Below the pieces are notes generated by a model. That model made no database searches. It was not told the DNA's origin and saw only the letters and a list, made by a program, of their open reading frames with translations. Source: Luteimicrobium xylanilyticum (GTDB lineage: Bacteria; Actinomycetota; Actinomycetes; Actinomycetales; Cellulomonadaceae). From it: DNA of 64,000 nucleotides. Position 1 is the stretch's first letter. Each line of letters opens with the position of its first letter. Shown piece after piece: positions 1 through 7,190 of this stretch. The position numbers and the translations under genes are program-made. The stretch covers positions 1,178,001 to 1,242,000 of the forward strand of contig NZ_CP045529.1 in assembly GCF_009429125.1 (NCBI RefSeq). The letters are read 5' to 3'.

Positions 1-2
1 GG

Positions 3-353
3 GCGCTCGCGGCCGCCGGGATCGAGCGTCCGGCGAGCTTCCCGTCGCTCGCCCGCGACGACGACTTCCCCCGCACCGCCGACGGCTTCGCGCAGGTGCT
101 GCGGGGTGCGGGGCCGGTGGACGTCGTCGTCACCGAGCACCGGTGGGACCACCGCGTCGACCTGGACACGTGGTGGTCGGGCCTGGCGTCCGGGGTCGCG
201 ACGATCGGCAAGGTGCTCACGGGGGCGCCCCCGCGGGCTCAGGCCGAGGCGCGGGCCCACTTCGACCGGCTGGCGGCGGCGCTGCGCGACGACGACGGGC
301 TGCTGGTCCTCCCGCACGTCGCCCTGCTGGGCCACGGCCGTCATCTCAGCTGA
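3..353 (+). CDS. C-terminal part of a class I SAM-dependent methyltransferase-like protein (5' truncated)
   Basis: The reading frame is open from the window edge to a TGA at 351-353, so the start lies outside. The visible 116 residues end in a pattern common in small actinobacterial SAM-dependent methyltransferases: a histidine/tryptophan strand (TEHRWDHRVDLDTWWSG), a helix with GxxTIGKVL, then a terminal strand LLVLPHVALLGHGR. The SAM-binding Rossmann core with its GxGxG loop would be upstream and is not visible, so the assignment rests on C-terminal similarity recalled from the family. It points toward the convergent glutaredoxin-like gene, 44 bp away. The substrate cannot be inferred. Confidence 0.55.
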   Translation, partial: ALAAAGIERPASFPSLARDDDFPRTADGFAQVLRGAGPVDVVVTEHRWDHRVDLDTWWSGLASGVATIGKVLTGAPPRAQAEARAHFDRLAAALRDDDGLLVLPHVALLGHGRHLS

Positions 354-397
354 GCCCTGTCCGTACGGGGCGGGCGACGTACGGCGCGGGCGAACCG

Positions 398-667
398 TCA
401 GAGGCGCGAACGGACCTCGGCGAGGCTGGGGTTCGTGGCCGCGGTGCCGTCCGGGAAGACGACGGTCGGGACGACCTGGTTGCCGTTGTTGATCTGCTCC
501 ACGTACGACGCCGTCTCGGGCTGCTGCTCGATGTCGACGACCGTGTAGCCGATGCCCGCGGAGTCGAGCTGGGTCTTGAGGCGGCGGCAGTAGCCGCACC
601 ACGTCGTCGAGTACATGACGACGGTCCCGGGCTCGGGCAGGACGGGGGAGACGGCGGTCTCGGTCAC
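398..667 (-). CDS. mrx1: Mycoredoxin-1-like glutaredoxin
   Basis: An 89-residue glutaredoxin-fold protein with the active site CGYC at residues 24-27 in VVMYSTTWCGYCRRLK. The cis-proline loop follows (NGNQVVPTVVFPDG), then a short C-terminal helix. Length and CGYC are typical of actinobacterial mycoredoxins, which reduce mycothiol-protein mixed disulfides in the cytoplasm; this implies the host makes mycothiol. The start is preceded by a Shine-Dalgarno-like GAGGAGTTG. It is divergent from uvrD2, the same neighbourhood in which mycobacterial Mrx1 sits, which supports the call. The family is clear; mycothiol dependence is inferred. Confidence 0.88.
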   Translation of the reverse strand: MTETAVSPVLPEPGTVVMYSTTWCGYCRRLKTQLDSAGIGYTVVDIEQQPETASYVEQINNGNQVVPTVVFPDGTAATNPSLAEVRSRL

Positions 668-830
668 GGAGCAACTCCTCGCTGGCGCACGTGCGGCGTG
701 ACGAGTCGCACGCCGACCCGGTACAACGCGCGACCTGCTGCTGTTCTTCCCGGCGGCCCGGCGCCCGACGGCGCGCCCACCTGGGGACGACGGGCCCGCG
801 TGTCACCCGCGGCTGCGAGAATCGCACGCG

Positions 831-2912
831 ATGTCCACGCCCACCGCCTCCTCGCCCCGACCCGACGCGCCGGTCCCGCCGCGCACCGCCGACGCGATCC
901 TCGACGCGCTCGATCCCGAGCAGCGCGACGTCGCGGTCACGCTCCAGGGCCCGGTGTGCGTGCTGGCGGGCGCGGGCACCGGCAAGACGCGCGCGATCAC
1001 GCACCGCATCGCGTACGGGGTGCGCACCGGTGTCTACACGCCGACGAGCGTCCTCGCGGTCACGTTCACCGCCCGCGCCGCGGGCGAGATGCGGACCCGG
1101 TTGCGCCAGCTCGGCGTCCAGGGCGTCCAGGCGCGCACGTTCCACGCGGCCGCGCTGCGCCAGCTCGGGTACTTCTGGCCGCGCGTCGTCGGAGGGGCGC
1201 CGCCGCGGATCCTCGAGTACAAGGCGCCCGCGGTCGGCGAGGCCGCCCGGAGGCTCGGCGTCGCCGTCGACCGGGTGGCCGTGCGCGACCTGTCGTCCGA
1301 GATCGAGTGGGCCAAGGTCTCGCTGGTCACCGCGGAGGACTACGAGCGTGCGTGCGCGGCCGTCGACCGGGAGACGCCCGCCGGCTACGACGCGACCACG
1401 ATCGCCCGCCTGATCGCCTCCTACGAGGAGGTCAAGACGGAGCGCGGCGTCATCGACTTCGAGGACGTCCTGCTCCTGCTCGGCGAGATGCTGCGCTCGA
1501 CGCCCGCAGTCGCGGACGAAGTCCGCCGCCAGTACCGGCACTTCGTCGTCGACGAGTACCAGGACGTGTCGCCGCTGCAGCAGTTCCTGCTCGACCAGTG
1601 GCTCGGCGGCCGCAAGGAGCTGTGCGTCGTCGGCGACCCGAGCCAGACCATCTACTCCTTCACCGGCGCGACGCCCCACCACCTGCTGACCTTCTCGAAG
1701 ACCTACCCGGAGGCGCACGTCCTGCGGCTGGTCCGGGACTACCGCTCGACCCCCGAGGTCGTGACCCTCGCCAACCGGCTCCTCGCGAGCACCGGCCGGC
1801 GCCGTGGTCCCGGCGCACCTCTCGAGCTGATCGCCCAGCGCCCGTCCGGCCCGCCCGTGGCGTACACCGCGTACGACGACGACGAGTCCGAGGCCGCGGG
1901 CATCGCTGCCCGCGTGGGGCGCCTGGTCGAGCAGGGCGTCCCGGTCAGCGAGATCGCAGTCCTGTACCGGACGAACGCGCAGTCGGAGGCGTTCGAGCAG
2001 GCGCTCGCCGACGCGGGCATCGGCTACCTCGTGCGCGGCGGTGCCCGGTTCTTCGAGCGCAAGGAGGTCCGCGACGCGATCGTGCTGCTGCGCGGCGCGG
2101 CCCGCTCCGCCGACCCGGACCAGCCCATGCCGGAGGCCGTGCGCGACGTCCTCATCACCGTCGGGTGGGCGCCGAAGCCACCCGCCGCGCGCGGCGCCGT
2201 CCGTGAGCGCTGGGACGCGATGCAGGCGCTCGTGGCGCTCGCGGACGACCTGCCCGAAGGCGCGACGCTCGCGGACCTGGTGGCCGAGCTCGACGAGCGC
2301 GCGTCGGCCCAGCACGCACCCACCGTCGAGGGCGTCACGCTCGCGTCCCTGCACGCGGCCAAGGGCCTCGAGTGGGACGCGGTGTTCCTCGCGGGCATGA
2401 GCGAGGGCCTCATGCCGATCTCGCTCGCCGAGACCGACGACGCCGTCGCGGAGGAGCGCCGCCTCCTCTACGTGGGGATCACGCGCGCCCGCGAGCGGCT
2501 CGAGCTGTCCTTCGGGCGCTCGCGGCACCCGGGCGGGCGGGCGACACGCAAGCGCACCCGGTTCCTCGACGGGCTGTGGCCGGACGACCCGGCGGAGCGT
2601 GCTCGACGCTCGCGGTCCTCGGCCGGCGGGTCGCGGTCGGGGGGGCGGGGTGCCGCGCGCGGCGTCCAGCTCACGGGGGAGTACGACCAGGCGCTGTTCG
2701 AGTCGCTGCGCGAATGGCGCTCGGGCGTGGCCCGGGAGATCGACAAGCCGGCGTTCACGGTGCTCGTCGACTCGACGCTCGCGGAGATAGCGGAGAGCCG
2801 CCCGTCGTCCGTCGCGGAGCTGGCGCGCGTGAACGGCATCGGGCCCGCGAAGATCGACCGCTACGGGGCCGCGCTGCTCGAGCTCGTCCGGGCCGCGGCG
2901 GGCCCGTCCTGA
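831..2912 (+). CDS. uvrD2: UvrD2-type superfamily 1 DNA helicase with HRDC domain, tetracysteine motif absent
   Basis: The 693-residue protein has the order of UvrD/PcrA helicases: Q-motif-like LDPEQRDVA (about 27-35), Walker A AGAGTGKT (about 46-53), the DExx box DEYQD (241-245), GDPSQTIYSFTGA (motif III), the motif IV region LRLVRDYRSTPEV, then TLASLHAAKGLEWDAVFL and LLYVGITRARERL (motifs V and VI). The last about 75 residues form an HRDC domain (AELARVNGIGPAKIDRYG). UvrD2 is a 3'-5' ATP-dependent helicase, essential in mycobacteria. Mycobacterial UvrD2 links core and HRDC through a tetracysteine module; here the linker is an Arg/Ser/Gly-rich stretch with no cysteine. ATG start; no clear Shine-Dalgarno. 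The next gene downstream is the whiB7 unit. Confidence 0.93.
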   Translation: MSTPTASSPRPDAPVPPRTADAILDALDPEQRDVAVTLQGPVCVLAGAGTGKTRAITHRIAYGVRTGVYTPTSVLAVTFTARAAGEMRTRLRQLGVQGVQARTFHAAALRQLGYFWPRVVGGAPPRILEYKAPAVGEAARRLGVAVDRVAVRDLSSEIEWAKVSLVTAEDYERACAAVDRETPAGYDATTIARLIASYEEVKTERGVIDFEDVLLLLGEMLRSTPAVADEVRRQYRHFVVDEYQDVSPLQQFLLDQWLGGRKELCVVGDPSQTIYSFTGATPHHLLTFSKTYPEAHVLRLVRDYRSTPEVVTLANRLLASTGRRRGPGAPLELIAQRPSGPPVAYTAYDDDESEAAGIAARVGRLVEQGVPVSEIAVLYRTNAQSEAFEQALADAGIGYLVRGGARFFERKEVRDAIVLLRGAARSADPDQPMPEAVRDVLITVGWAPKPPAARGAVRERWDAMQALVALADDLPEGATLADLVAELDERASAQHAPTVEGVTLASLHAAKGLEWDAVFLAGMSEGLMPISLAETDDAVAEERRLLYVGITRARERLELSFGRSRHPGGRATRKRTRFLDGLWPDDPAERARRSRSSAGGSRSGGRGAARGVQLTGEYDQALFESLREWRSGVAREIDKPAFTVLVDSTLAEIAESRPSSVAELARVNGIGPAKIDRYGAALLELVRAAAGPS

Positions 2913-2955
2913 CCGGCGTCGGGACCCGCGAAAGAATTCTGGAGAAACTCGTCCG

Positions 2956-2993
2956 TAAATAAGTTGTGCGCCCTACGGACCGGGGCGTACGGT
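2956..2993 (+). promoter_or_regulatory. whiB7 promoter: AT tract, -35 and -10
   Basis: An AT-only stretch TAAATAA (2956-2962) lies directly upstream of a -35-like TTGTGC (2964-2969). An 18-bp spacer leads to -10 TACGGT (2988-2993), which fits TANNNT. WhiB7-activated promoters are known to carry a short AT tract just upstream of the -35, contacted by the WhiB7 AT-hook, so the arrangement suggests autoactivation of the gene at 3372. The AT tract stands out in this GC-rich sequence. Confidence 0.75.
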
Positions 2994-3069
2994 CGACGAG
3001 TCCGATGCCCGAGGGTGTCGTGCGGGACGAACCGCACGGTGCCGAACGAGAGAGGAGGTGGGTGTACCG

Positions 3070-3216
3070 ATGAACATTTCGACGATCGAGATCATGGCTC
3101 CGAAGACCGGCTTTGCACAGTCTGCGGGCTACAGCTCTGTCTCCGCGCGCTCTTGGAAGCGCGGGACGCGACGCGATCTCCCCGCACCCAGCTCCGCACC
3201 CTGGATCCCTCTGTAG
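3070..3216 (+). CDS. whiB7 leader peptide (uORF)
   Basis: A 48-codon reading frame in the whiB7 5' leader starts at ATG 3070, nine bases after a near-consensus Shine-Dalgarno AGGAGGTG (3053-3060), and stops at TAG 3214-3216. It begins MNISTIEIMAPKTGFAQ and has no domain. Its codons are less GC-biased in the third position than those of neighbouring genes, as expected for a regulatory rather than a functional peptide. A terminator-like stem follows 24 bp after the stop. In mycobacteria and Streptomyces, translation of such a uORF controls read-through into whiB7/wblC when antibiotics stall ribosomes. The same job is inferred here from layout; I did not compare peptide sequences. Confidence 0.82.
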   Translation: MNISTIEIMAPKTGFAQSAGYSSVSARSWKRGTRRDLPAPSSAPWIPL

Positions 3217-3239
3217 GTCGAACCGACCGAACAGCCTCC

Positions 3240-3277
3240 AGGCCGCGGAGCCCCGACAGGGATCCGCGGCCTTGTTC
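3240..3277 (+). terminator. Attenuator terminator between uORF and whiB7
   Basis: A perfect 10-bp inverted repeat, AGGCCGCGGA (3240-3249) and TCCGCGGCCT (3263-3272), encloses a 13-nt loop and is followed by TGTTC, giving TTGTT at the base of the stem. It lies between the uORF stop and the whiB7 ribosome-binding site, where a conditional terminator is expected. Confidence 0.78.
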
Positions 3278-3371
3278 ATTGGACCGGCGCCACCGGCGTC
3301 GTACCAAGGCCCTCCGGATTCCCGTCGAAGCAATCACCACAAGCAACGACAGGACGAAACTGGAGGACATC

Positions 3372-3752
3372 GTGCGGCTCACGACGCTGCTCGACTCGAT
3401 CCCGCAGGGCGGTTCCGGACCGTGGAACCCCGCCCCCGACACCCTCGCCCCCCTCCTCGCGAACGAGGGCGTCGGTAGCACCGCCGCCGAGTTCGACCGC
3501 ATCCTCGCCGAGATCCTGCCCTGCCGTACGAACGACGCCGAGCTCTGGTTCGCCGAGCGCCAGGCCGACGTCGAGCGGGCCAAGGCTCTGTGCCACGACT
3601 GCCCCCTCATGGAGGGCTGCCTCGCGGGTGCGGTCGAGCGCCACGAGCCGTGGGGTGTGTGGGGCGGTCAGGTCTTCGTGGACGGTGTGGTCGTCGCGAC
3701 CAAGCGAGGCCGTGGCCGGCCGCGCAAGGTGCGGCCCGCCGAGGCGGCCTGA
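3372..3752 (+). CDS. whiB7: WhiB7-family transcriptional regulator (intrinsic antibiotic resistance)
   Basis: A 126-residue WhiB protein. The four [4Fe-4S] ligands are C51, C74, C77 and C83 (C-x22-C-x2-C-x5-C). The WhiB turn GVWGG is at 95-99, and a C-terminal AT-hook RGRGRPRK (112-119) marks the WhiB7 subgroup, which binds the AT tract upstream of -35 elements together with the primary sigma factor. It is longer than mycobacterial WhiB7 because of about 45 extra N-terminal residues. The GTG start is chosen because GGAGG (3362-3366) sits 5 nt upstream. A promoter, uORF and attenuator precede it, so expression is probably induced by translation inhibitors. It sits between uvrD2 and a convergent ThiF-like gene, as in the mycobacterial uvrD2-whiB7 neighbourhood. 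Confidence 0.92.
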   Translation: MRLTTLLDSIPQGGSGPWNPAPDTLAPLLANEGVGSTAAEFDRILAEILPCRTNDAELWFAERQADVERAKALCHDCPLMEGCLAGAVERHEPWGVWGGQVFVDGVVVATKRGRGRPRKVRPAEAA

Positions 3753-3768
3753 GCATCTCGGATCGAGA

Positions 3769-4839
3769 TCACGGATCGACAGGTAGATCCACACCGTGGC
3801 ACCCGCATCGTGGATGCGGGTGCCACGGTCGTACCCGGGGCACTGCGGCGGGCAGCCCGATCTCGAGGGTCGCGGACAGCGTCGTCACGGGGACCCCGTC
3901 GAGGTGGGCGAGCACCTGTCCGGCGGCGAGGGCGGCGGCCGTGGCTGCGGTGACCGTCTCCTCGGGTGCGGCCGCGCCCTCGTAGCGCTGGCGGAGCTGG
4001 ACGGCCATGGTGGGCCAGCGCGAGTCGGCGTCCCGTCGGTGCAGGTCGACGCACCGCAGGCACGGGGTGCGCCCGGGCACCACGAGCGGCCCGACGACGG
4101 CGCCCGCCTCTTCCAGCACGACGGCCAGGTGGTCGGTCCCTGCCCCGACGAGCCGCGTGGCTCGTGCGACGTCGTGCGCGCGGTGGCCGACGAGGACGAC
4201 GAGGTCCGGTTCGCGCGATGTCGCCGCCGTGCCGGTGCGGACGACGGTGGCGGGCGAGCAGGCCGCGAGGTGCGCTGCGAGGGACTCGTCCCGACGTTCA
4301 CCGACGTCTGCGAGCACGAACCCTCCCACGCCGGTGTCGCTGGCCAGGACCGGCCGCGCGTCCTGCAGGAGCAGCGCACCGACGCCCGCGGTCGCGAGGG
4401 TCCGCGCGAGCGCGGCGCCGGTCCGGCCGGTGCCGGACACCAGCACGGTGCGCCGGGCGCGACGCTCCAGAACGTCGAGCCCGTCGCCGACGTGGACCGC
4501 GCCGAGGGCGGGGACGTCGCCCGCTCCCACGCCCGGGGCGGTGACGGGCGCGGAGCGGCGCTGCCCGACCGTGACGCCCGCCCGGTCGAGGAGCGCCACG
4601 AGGTCGCGGGCCCGCCCGGCGTCGACCCCCGCCCGCGCGGCGGAGACGAGGAGCGGCTTGTCGCCCGTGGTCGAGAGCCAGCGGGTCTCGTGCGGCGCGA
4701 GACCGTCCAGACGGACGGCGGTGCGCGGGTCGGATCCGAGCTGCAGCTCGCCCGTCGACCGCCACAGCACCTCGAGGCCGGGTCGCAGCCGGAGCCGTTC
4801 GAGGCGCGTCGTCGATGTGCGGGCTGCAGGTGCGGTCAT
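3769..4839 (-). CDS. ThiF/E1-like orphan protein (TOMM leader-binding/cyclodehydratase-like)
   Basis: A 356-residue protein with an N-terminal about 120-residue region resembling the leader-peptide-binding part of azoline cyclodehydratase partner proteins, then a Rossmann segment VLVSGTGRTGAALART (GTGRTG at 136-141), and a ThiF-like C-terminal half with two zinc pairs, C260/C263 (CLRCVDLHR) and C345/C347 (CGCHG). Such proteins are often named TOMM precursor leader peptide-binding protein. No YcaO partner, dehydrogenase or precursor peptide is in the window, so it is an orphan here. The start at 4839 has GGAGG five bases upstream; an in-frame upstream extension lacks support. It is convergent with whiB7 and divergent from the DUF45 peptidase gene. 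Function is unknown. Confidence 0.68.
   Translation of the reverse strand: MTAPAARTSTTRLERLRLRPGLEVLWRSTGELQLGSDPRTAVRLDGLAPHETRWLSTTGDKPLLVSAARAGVDAGRARDLVALLDRAGVTVGQRRSAPVTAPGVGAGDVPALGAVHVGDGLDVLERRARRTVLVSGTGRTGAALARTLATAGVGALLLQDARPVLASDTGVGGFVLADVGERRDESLAAHLAACSPATVVRTGTAATSREPDLVVLVGHRAHDVARATRLVGAGTDHLAVVLEEAGAVVGPLVVPGRTPCLRCVDLHRRDADSRWPTMAVQLRQRYEGAAAPEETVTAATAAALAAGQVLAHLDGVPVTTLSATLEIGLPAAVPRVRPWHPHPRCGCHGVDLPVDP
3793..3829. terminator. 17-bp perfect hairpin inside the 3' end of the ThiF-like gene
   Basis: ACCGTGGCACCCGCATC (3793-3809) and its exact reverse complement (3813-3829) flank a GTG loop. The hairpin lies in the last codons of the minus-strand gene, encoding the terminal zinc-site region, and 40 bp beyond the whiB7 stop. 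It has no T-run on either side. A shared bidirectional terminator is the simplest reading. Confidence 0.6.
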
Positions 4840-5000
4840 GGTGACCTCCGGACGGCTGGCGTGGAATGCTCGGCCCCCACCGTGGCACGTCGGCGCCGGG
4901 TCCGGGCCGTCGTCCACAGGCACGGCGGTCCGACGGCGTCGCGCCTGGTTGCGCGACCGACGCGCCCGGCGTGGTCCTTTCGTCCGAGGTCAAGGACGGT

Positions 5001-5006
5001 TATGGT
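5001..5006 (+). promoter_or_regulatory. -10 hexamer for a leaderless transcript
   Basis: TATGGT fits TANNNT and ends 6 nt before the GTG start at 5013. No Shine-Dalgarno is present, so transcription probably begins at or next to the start codon. Confidence 0.6.
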
Positions 5007-5012
5007 CGGGAC

Positions 5013-5519
5013 GTGACCGACGTCACGCGCACGGTCGAGGTGCGGCGGAGCCGGCGACGGGTCAGCACGGTCAGCGCGTACCGCGACGGCGAGCGCACGA
5101 TCGTGGCTATCCCGGCGCGCTTCTCGCGCGCCCAGGAGCGTGAGTGGGTCGAGCGGATGCTGGCCCGGCTCGAGGAGAAGGAGCAGCGGCGTCGTCCGTC
5201 CGACGAGCAGCTCCTCCAGCGTGCGACGGAGCTCTCCGAGCGCTACCTCGACGGCAGGGCTCACCCGTCGAGCGTGCGGTGGTCGTCGAACCAGGGCCGT
5301 CGGTGGGGGTCGTGCACCCTCCTCGACGGCTCGATCCGCATCTCGGACCGTGTCCAGGGGATGCCGGGCTGGGTCCTCGACTACGTGCTCCTGCACGAGC
5401 TGGCCCACCTGCTGCACGCCGGGCACGGCCCCGAGTTCTGGGAGCTGCTCGAGGCGTACCCGCGCACCGAGCGGGCGCGCGGCTACCTCGAGGGCGTCAC
5501 CTTCGGCAAGACGTCGTAG
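5013..5519 (+). CDS. DUF45/YgjP-like M48-type metallopeptidase
   Basis: A 168-residue protein with the zinc-peptidase signature HELAH at 128-132 and a third histidine ligand at 138 (HELAHLLHAGHGPEFW), the characteristic pattern of the YgjP/DUF45 family. Upstream are the family's conserved WSSNQGRRWGSCT strand and a basic N-terminal segment VEVRRSRRRVSTVSAYRDG. No signal peptide or membrane helix is seen, so a cytoplasmic protease or peptidase is likely; the substrate is unknown. The GTG at 5013 is preferred because a -10 hexamer lies 6 nt upstream. An upstream in-frame extension would run through that promoter. It is divergent from the ThiF-like gene and convergent with the DUF2342 gene. Confidence 0.85.
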   Translation: MTDVTRTVEVRRSRRRVSTVSAYRDGERTIVAIPARFSRAQEREWVERMLARLEEKEQRRRPSDEQLLQRATELSERYLDGRAHPSSVRWSSNQGRRWGSCTLLDGSIRISDRVQGMPGWVLDYVLLHELAHLLHAGHGPEFWELLEAYPRTERARGYLEGVTFGKTS

Positions 5520-5530
5520 CGTCCGGACGC

Positions 5531-7039
5531 TCAGCCCTTGGGCTGCTCGCCCTCCGACCCGTCGTCGTCGGACGCCGCGGGATCCGCGCCGTCATCGGGC
5601 GTCTCACCACCCAGGATCTCCGCGAGCGCGGCGTCGAGGTCGGCCGACGACGCGTCGGCCTCCGTACGGCGTGCGGCGTAGCCGGCCGGGTCGTCGAGGT
5701 CCTCGGCGGTGGGCAGCAGGTCGGGGTGGTCCCAGACGTGGTCCCGGCCCTCGGGGCCCTGGTCCGCCCCGATGCGCGCCCACAGCGCGGCGGCGTCGCG
5801 CGACCGGCGTGGCCGCAGCTCGAGCCCGACGAGCGTCGCGAACGTCTGCTCGGCGGGCCCGCCCGCGGCCCGGCGGCGGCGGAGCATCTCGCGCAGCGGC
5901 ACGGCGTGCGGGAGCTGGGGGAGCGCGGCGGTCGCGGTGACCTCGTCGACCCAGCCCTCGACGAGCGCGAGCGTCGTCTCGAGGCGGCCGAGGGTGGCGG
6001 TCTGCTCGGGCGTGTGCTGCGGCCCGAAGACCCCGCCGCCCGACAGTGCGCCCCGCAGGGCGTCCATGTCGGACATGTCGACGTCGGCGACCTTCTCCTC
6101 GAGCGCCTGCAGGTCGATCGTGATGCCCCGTGCGTAGGCCTCGACGAGCCCGAGCAGGTGCGCACGGAGCCACGGGACGTGCGTGAACAGGCGGGCGTGC
6201 GCGGCCTCGCGCAGCGCGAGGTAGAGGCGCACCTCCTCGAGCGGGGCGTCGAGCCCCTCCGCGAACTCGGCGACGTTGCGGGGCAGCAGCACGGTCGACG
6301 GCTCGGCGAGCAGCGGCAGACCGATGTCGGTCGCGCCGAACACCTCGCGTGACAGCGTGCCCGCGGCCTGCCCGACCTGCATGCCGAACATCGCGCTGCC
6401 CATCGAGCGCATCATCGTCGCGGGGTCGAGGCCGGCGAGGCCGCCGAGCGCGCCGGCGGGGAGCCCGGGGATGCTCCGGCCGGGCAGCCCAGGCAGTGGC
6501 GTCTCGCCCTCGGGGCCCTCGCCGAGCTGGTCGGCGAGGATGCTGGAGAGCGCGTCGGCCATCGACGCGGCGACGGGCGCGGCGAGCGCGTTCCACGCGG
6601 GCAGGGTCCGCTCGACCCACTCCGACCGGCTCCACGCGGCCCGGGCGCCGCCAGCGGGCGGCAGCTCGGTCGCGGTGTCGAGCCACAGGTCGGCCACGGT
6701 CAGCGCGTCGACGACGGCGCGCGCCTCGCCCGCGGTGACCACGGGATCCCCGCCGGTGACCGCGACCTGGCGGGCGACGTCGTGCGCGAGGTCCGTGTTG
6801 ACCGGGCCCGCGCCCGGCTGGGTGAGCATGCGCTGGACGCGCTCGAGGATCGGCCCGAGGAGCTGCGGGTTCGCGGCGAGCTCGCCGTTGGCGCCGAGCG
6901 CCTCGGGGTCGAAGCCGTGGGCGCGCAGCTCACGCATCGCCTCGTCCGCGTCGGCGCCGAAGACGGAGCGCAGCAGCTCCTCCCAGCCGGACCGGTCGGG
7001 CGATCCGCCGCGCGCGGGGTCGTCGGGCAGGTCGGTCAT
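5531..7039 (-). CDS. Zinc-dependent metalloprotease of the DUF2342 / F420-associated zincin family
   Basis: A 502-residue protein matching the actinobacterial DUF2342 zincin family. It contains the variant metal-site helix LREAAHARLF near residue 279, a Met/Gly-rich segment (MMRSMGSAMFGMQVGQAAG) and a C-terminal half with TFATLVGLELRPRRSRDAAALW and an acidic tail. The canonical HExxH is replaced by RExAH, as is usual in this family, so proteolytic activity is a family-level expectation only. The start has AGGAGGACTC directly before the ATG. The gene is divergent from the epimerase-like gene. The mycobacterial homologue occupies the equivalent position near whiB7. Confidence 0.83.
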   Translation of the reverse strand: MTDLPDDPARGGSPDRSGWEELLRSVFGADADEAMRELRAHGFDPEALGANGELAANPQLLGPILERVQRMLTQPGAGPVNTDLAHDVARQVAVTGGDPVVTAGEARAVVDALTVADLWLDTATELPPAGGARAAWSRSEWVERTLPAWNALAAPVAASMADALSSILADQLGEGPEGETPLPGLPGRSIPGLPAGALGGLAGLDPATMMRSMGSAMFGMQVGQAAGTLSREVFGATDIGLPLLAEPSTVLLPRNVAEFAEGLDAPLEEVRLYLALREAAHARLFTHVPWLRAHLLGLVEAYARGITIDLQALEEKVADVDMSDMDALRGALSGGGVFGPQHTPEQTATLGRLETTLALVEGWVDEVTATAALPQLPHAVPLREMLRRRRAAGGPAEQTFATLVGLELRPRRSRDAAALWARIGADQGPEGRDHVWDHPDLLPTAEDLDDPAGYAARRTEADASSADLDAALAEILGGETPDDGADPAASDDDGSEGEQPKG

Positions 7040-7190
7040 GAGTCCTCCTGGGAAGATCCGCGGTTGCGCCTGACCCCGGTGTTACCTTGGTCATATCTGG
7101 ACGTCAGGGCAGGCCGACGACGCGACGTCGGCGGCCTCGGTTCTTCGTTCACCGTAGCCGCTGTGGGGGCCGGGAGGGTGGTGGTGGACC

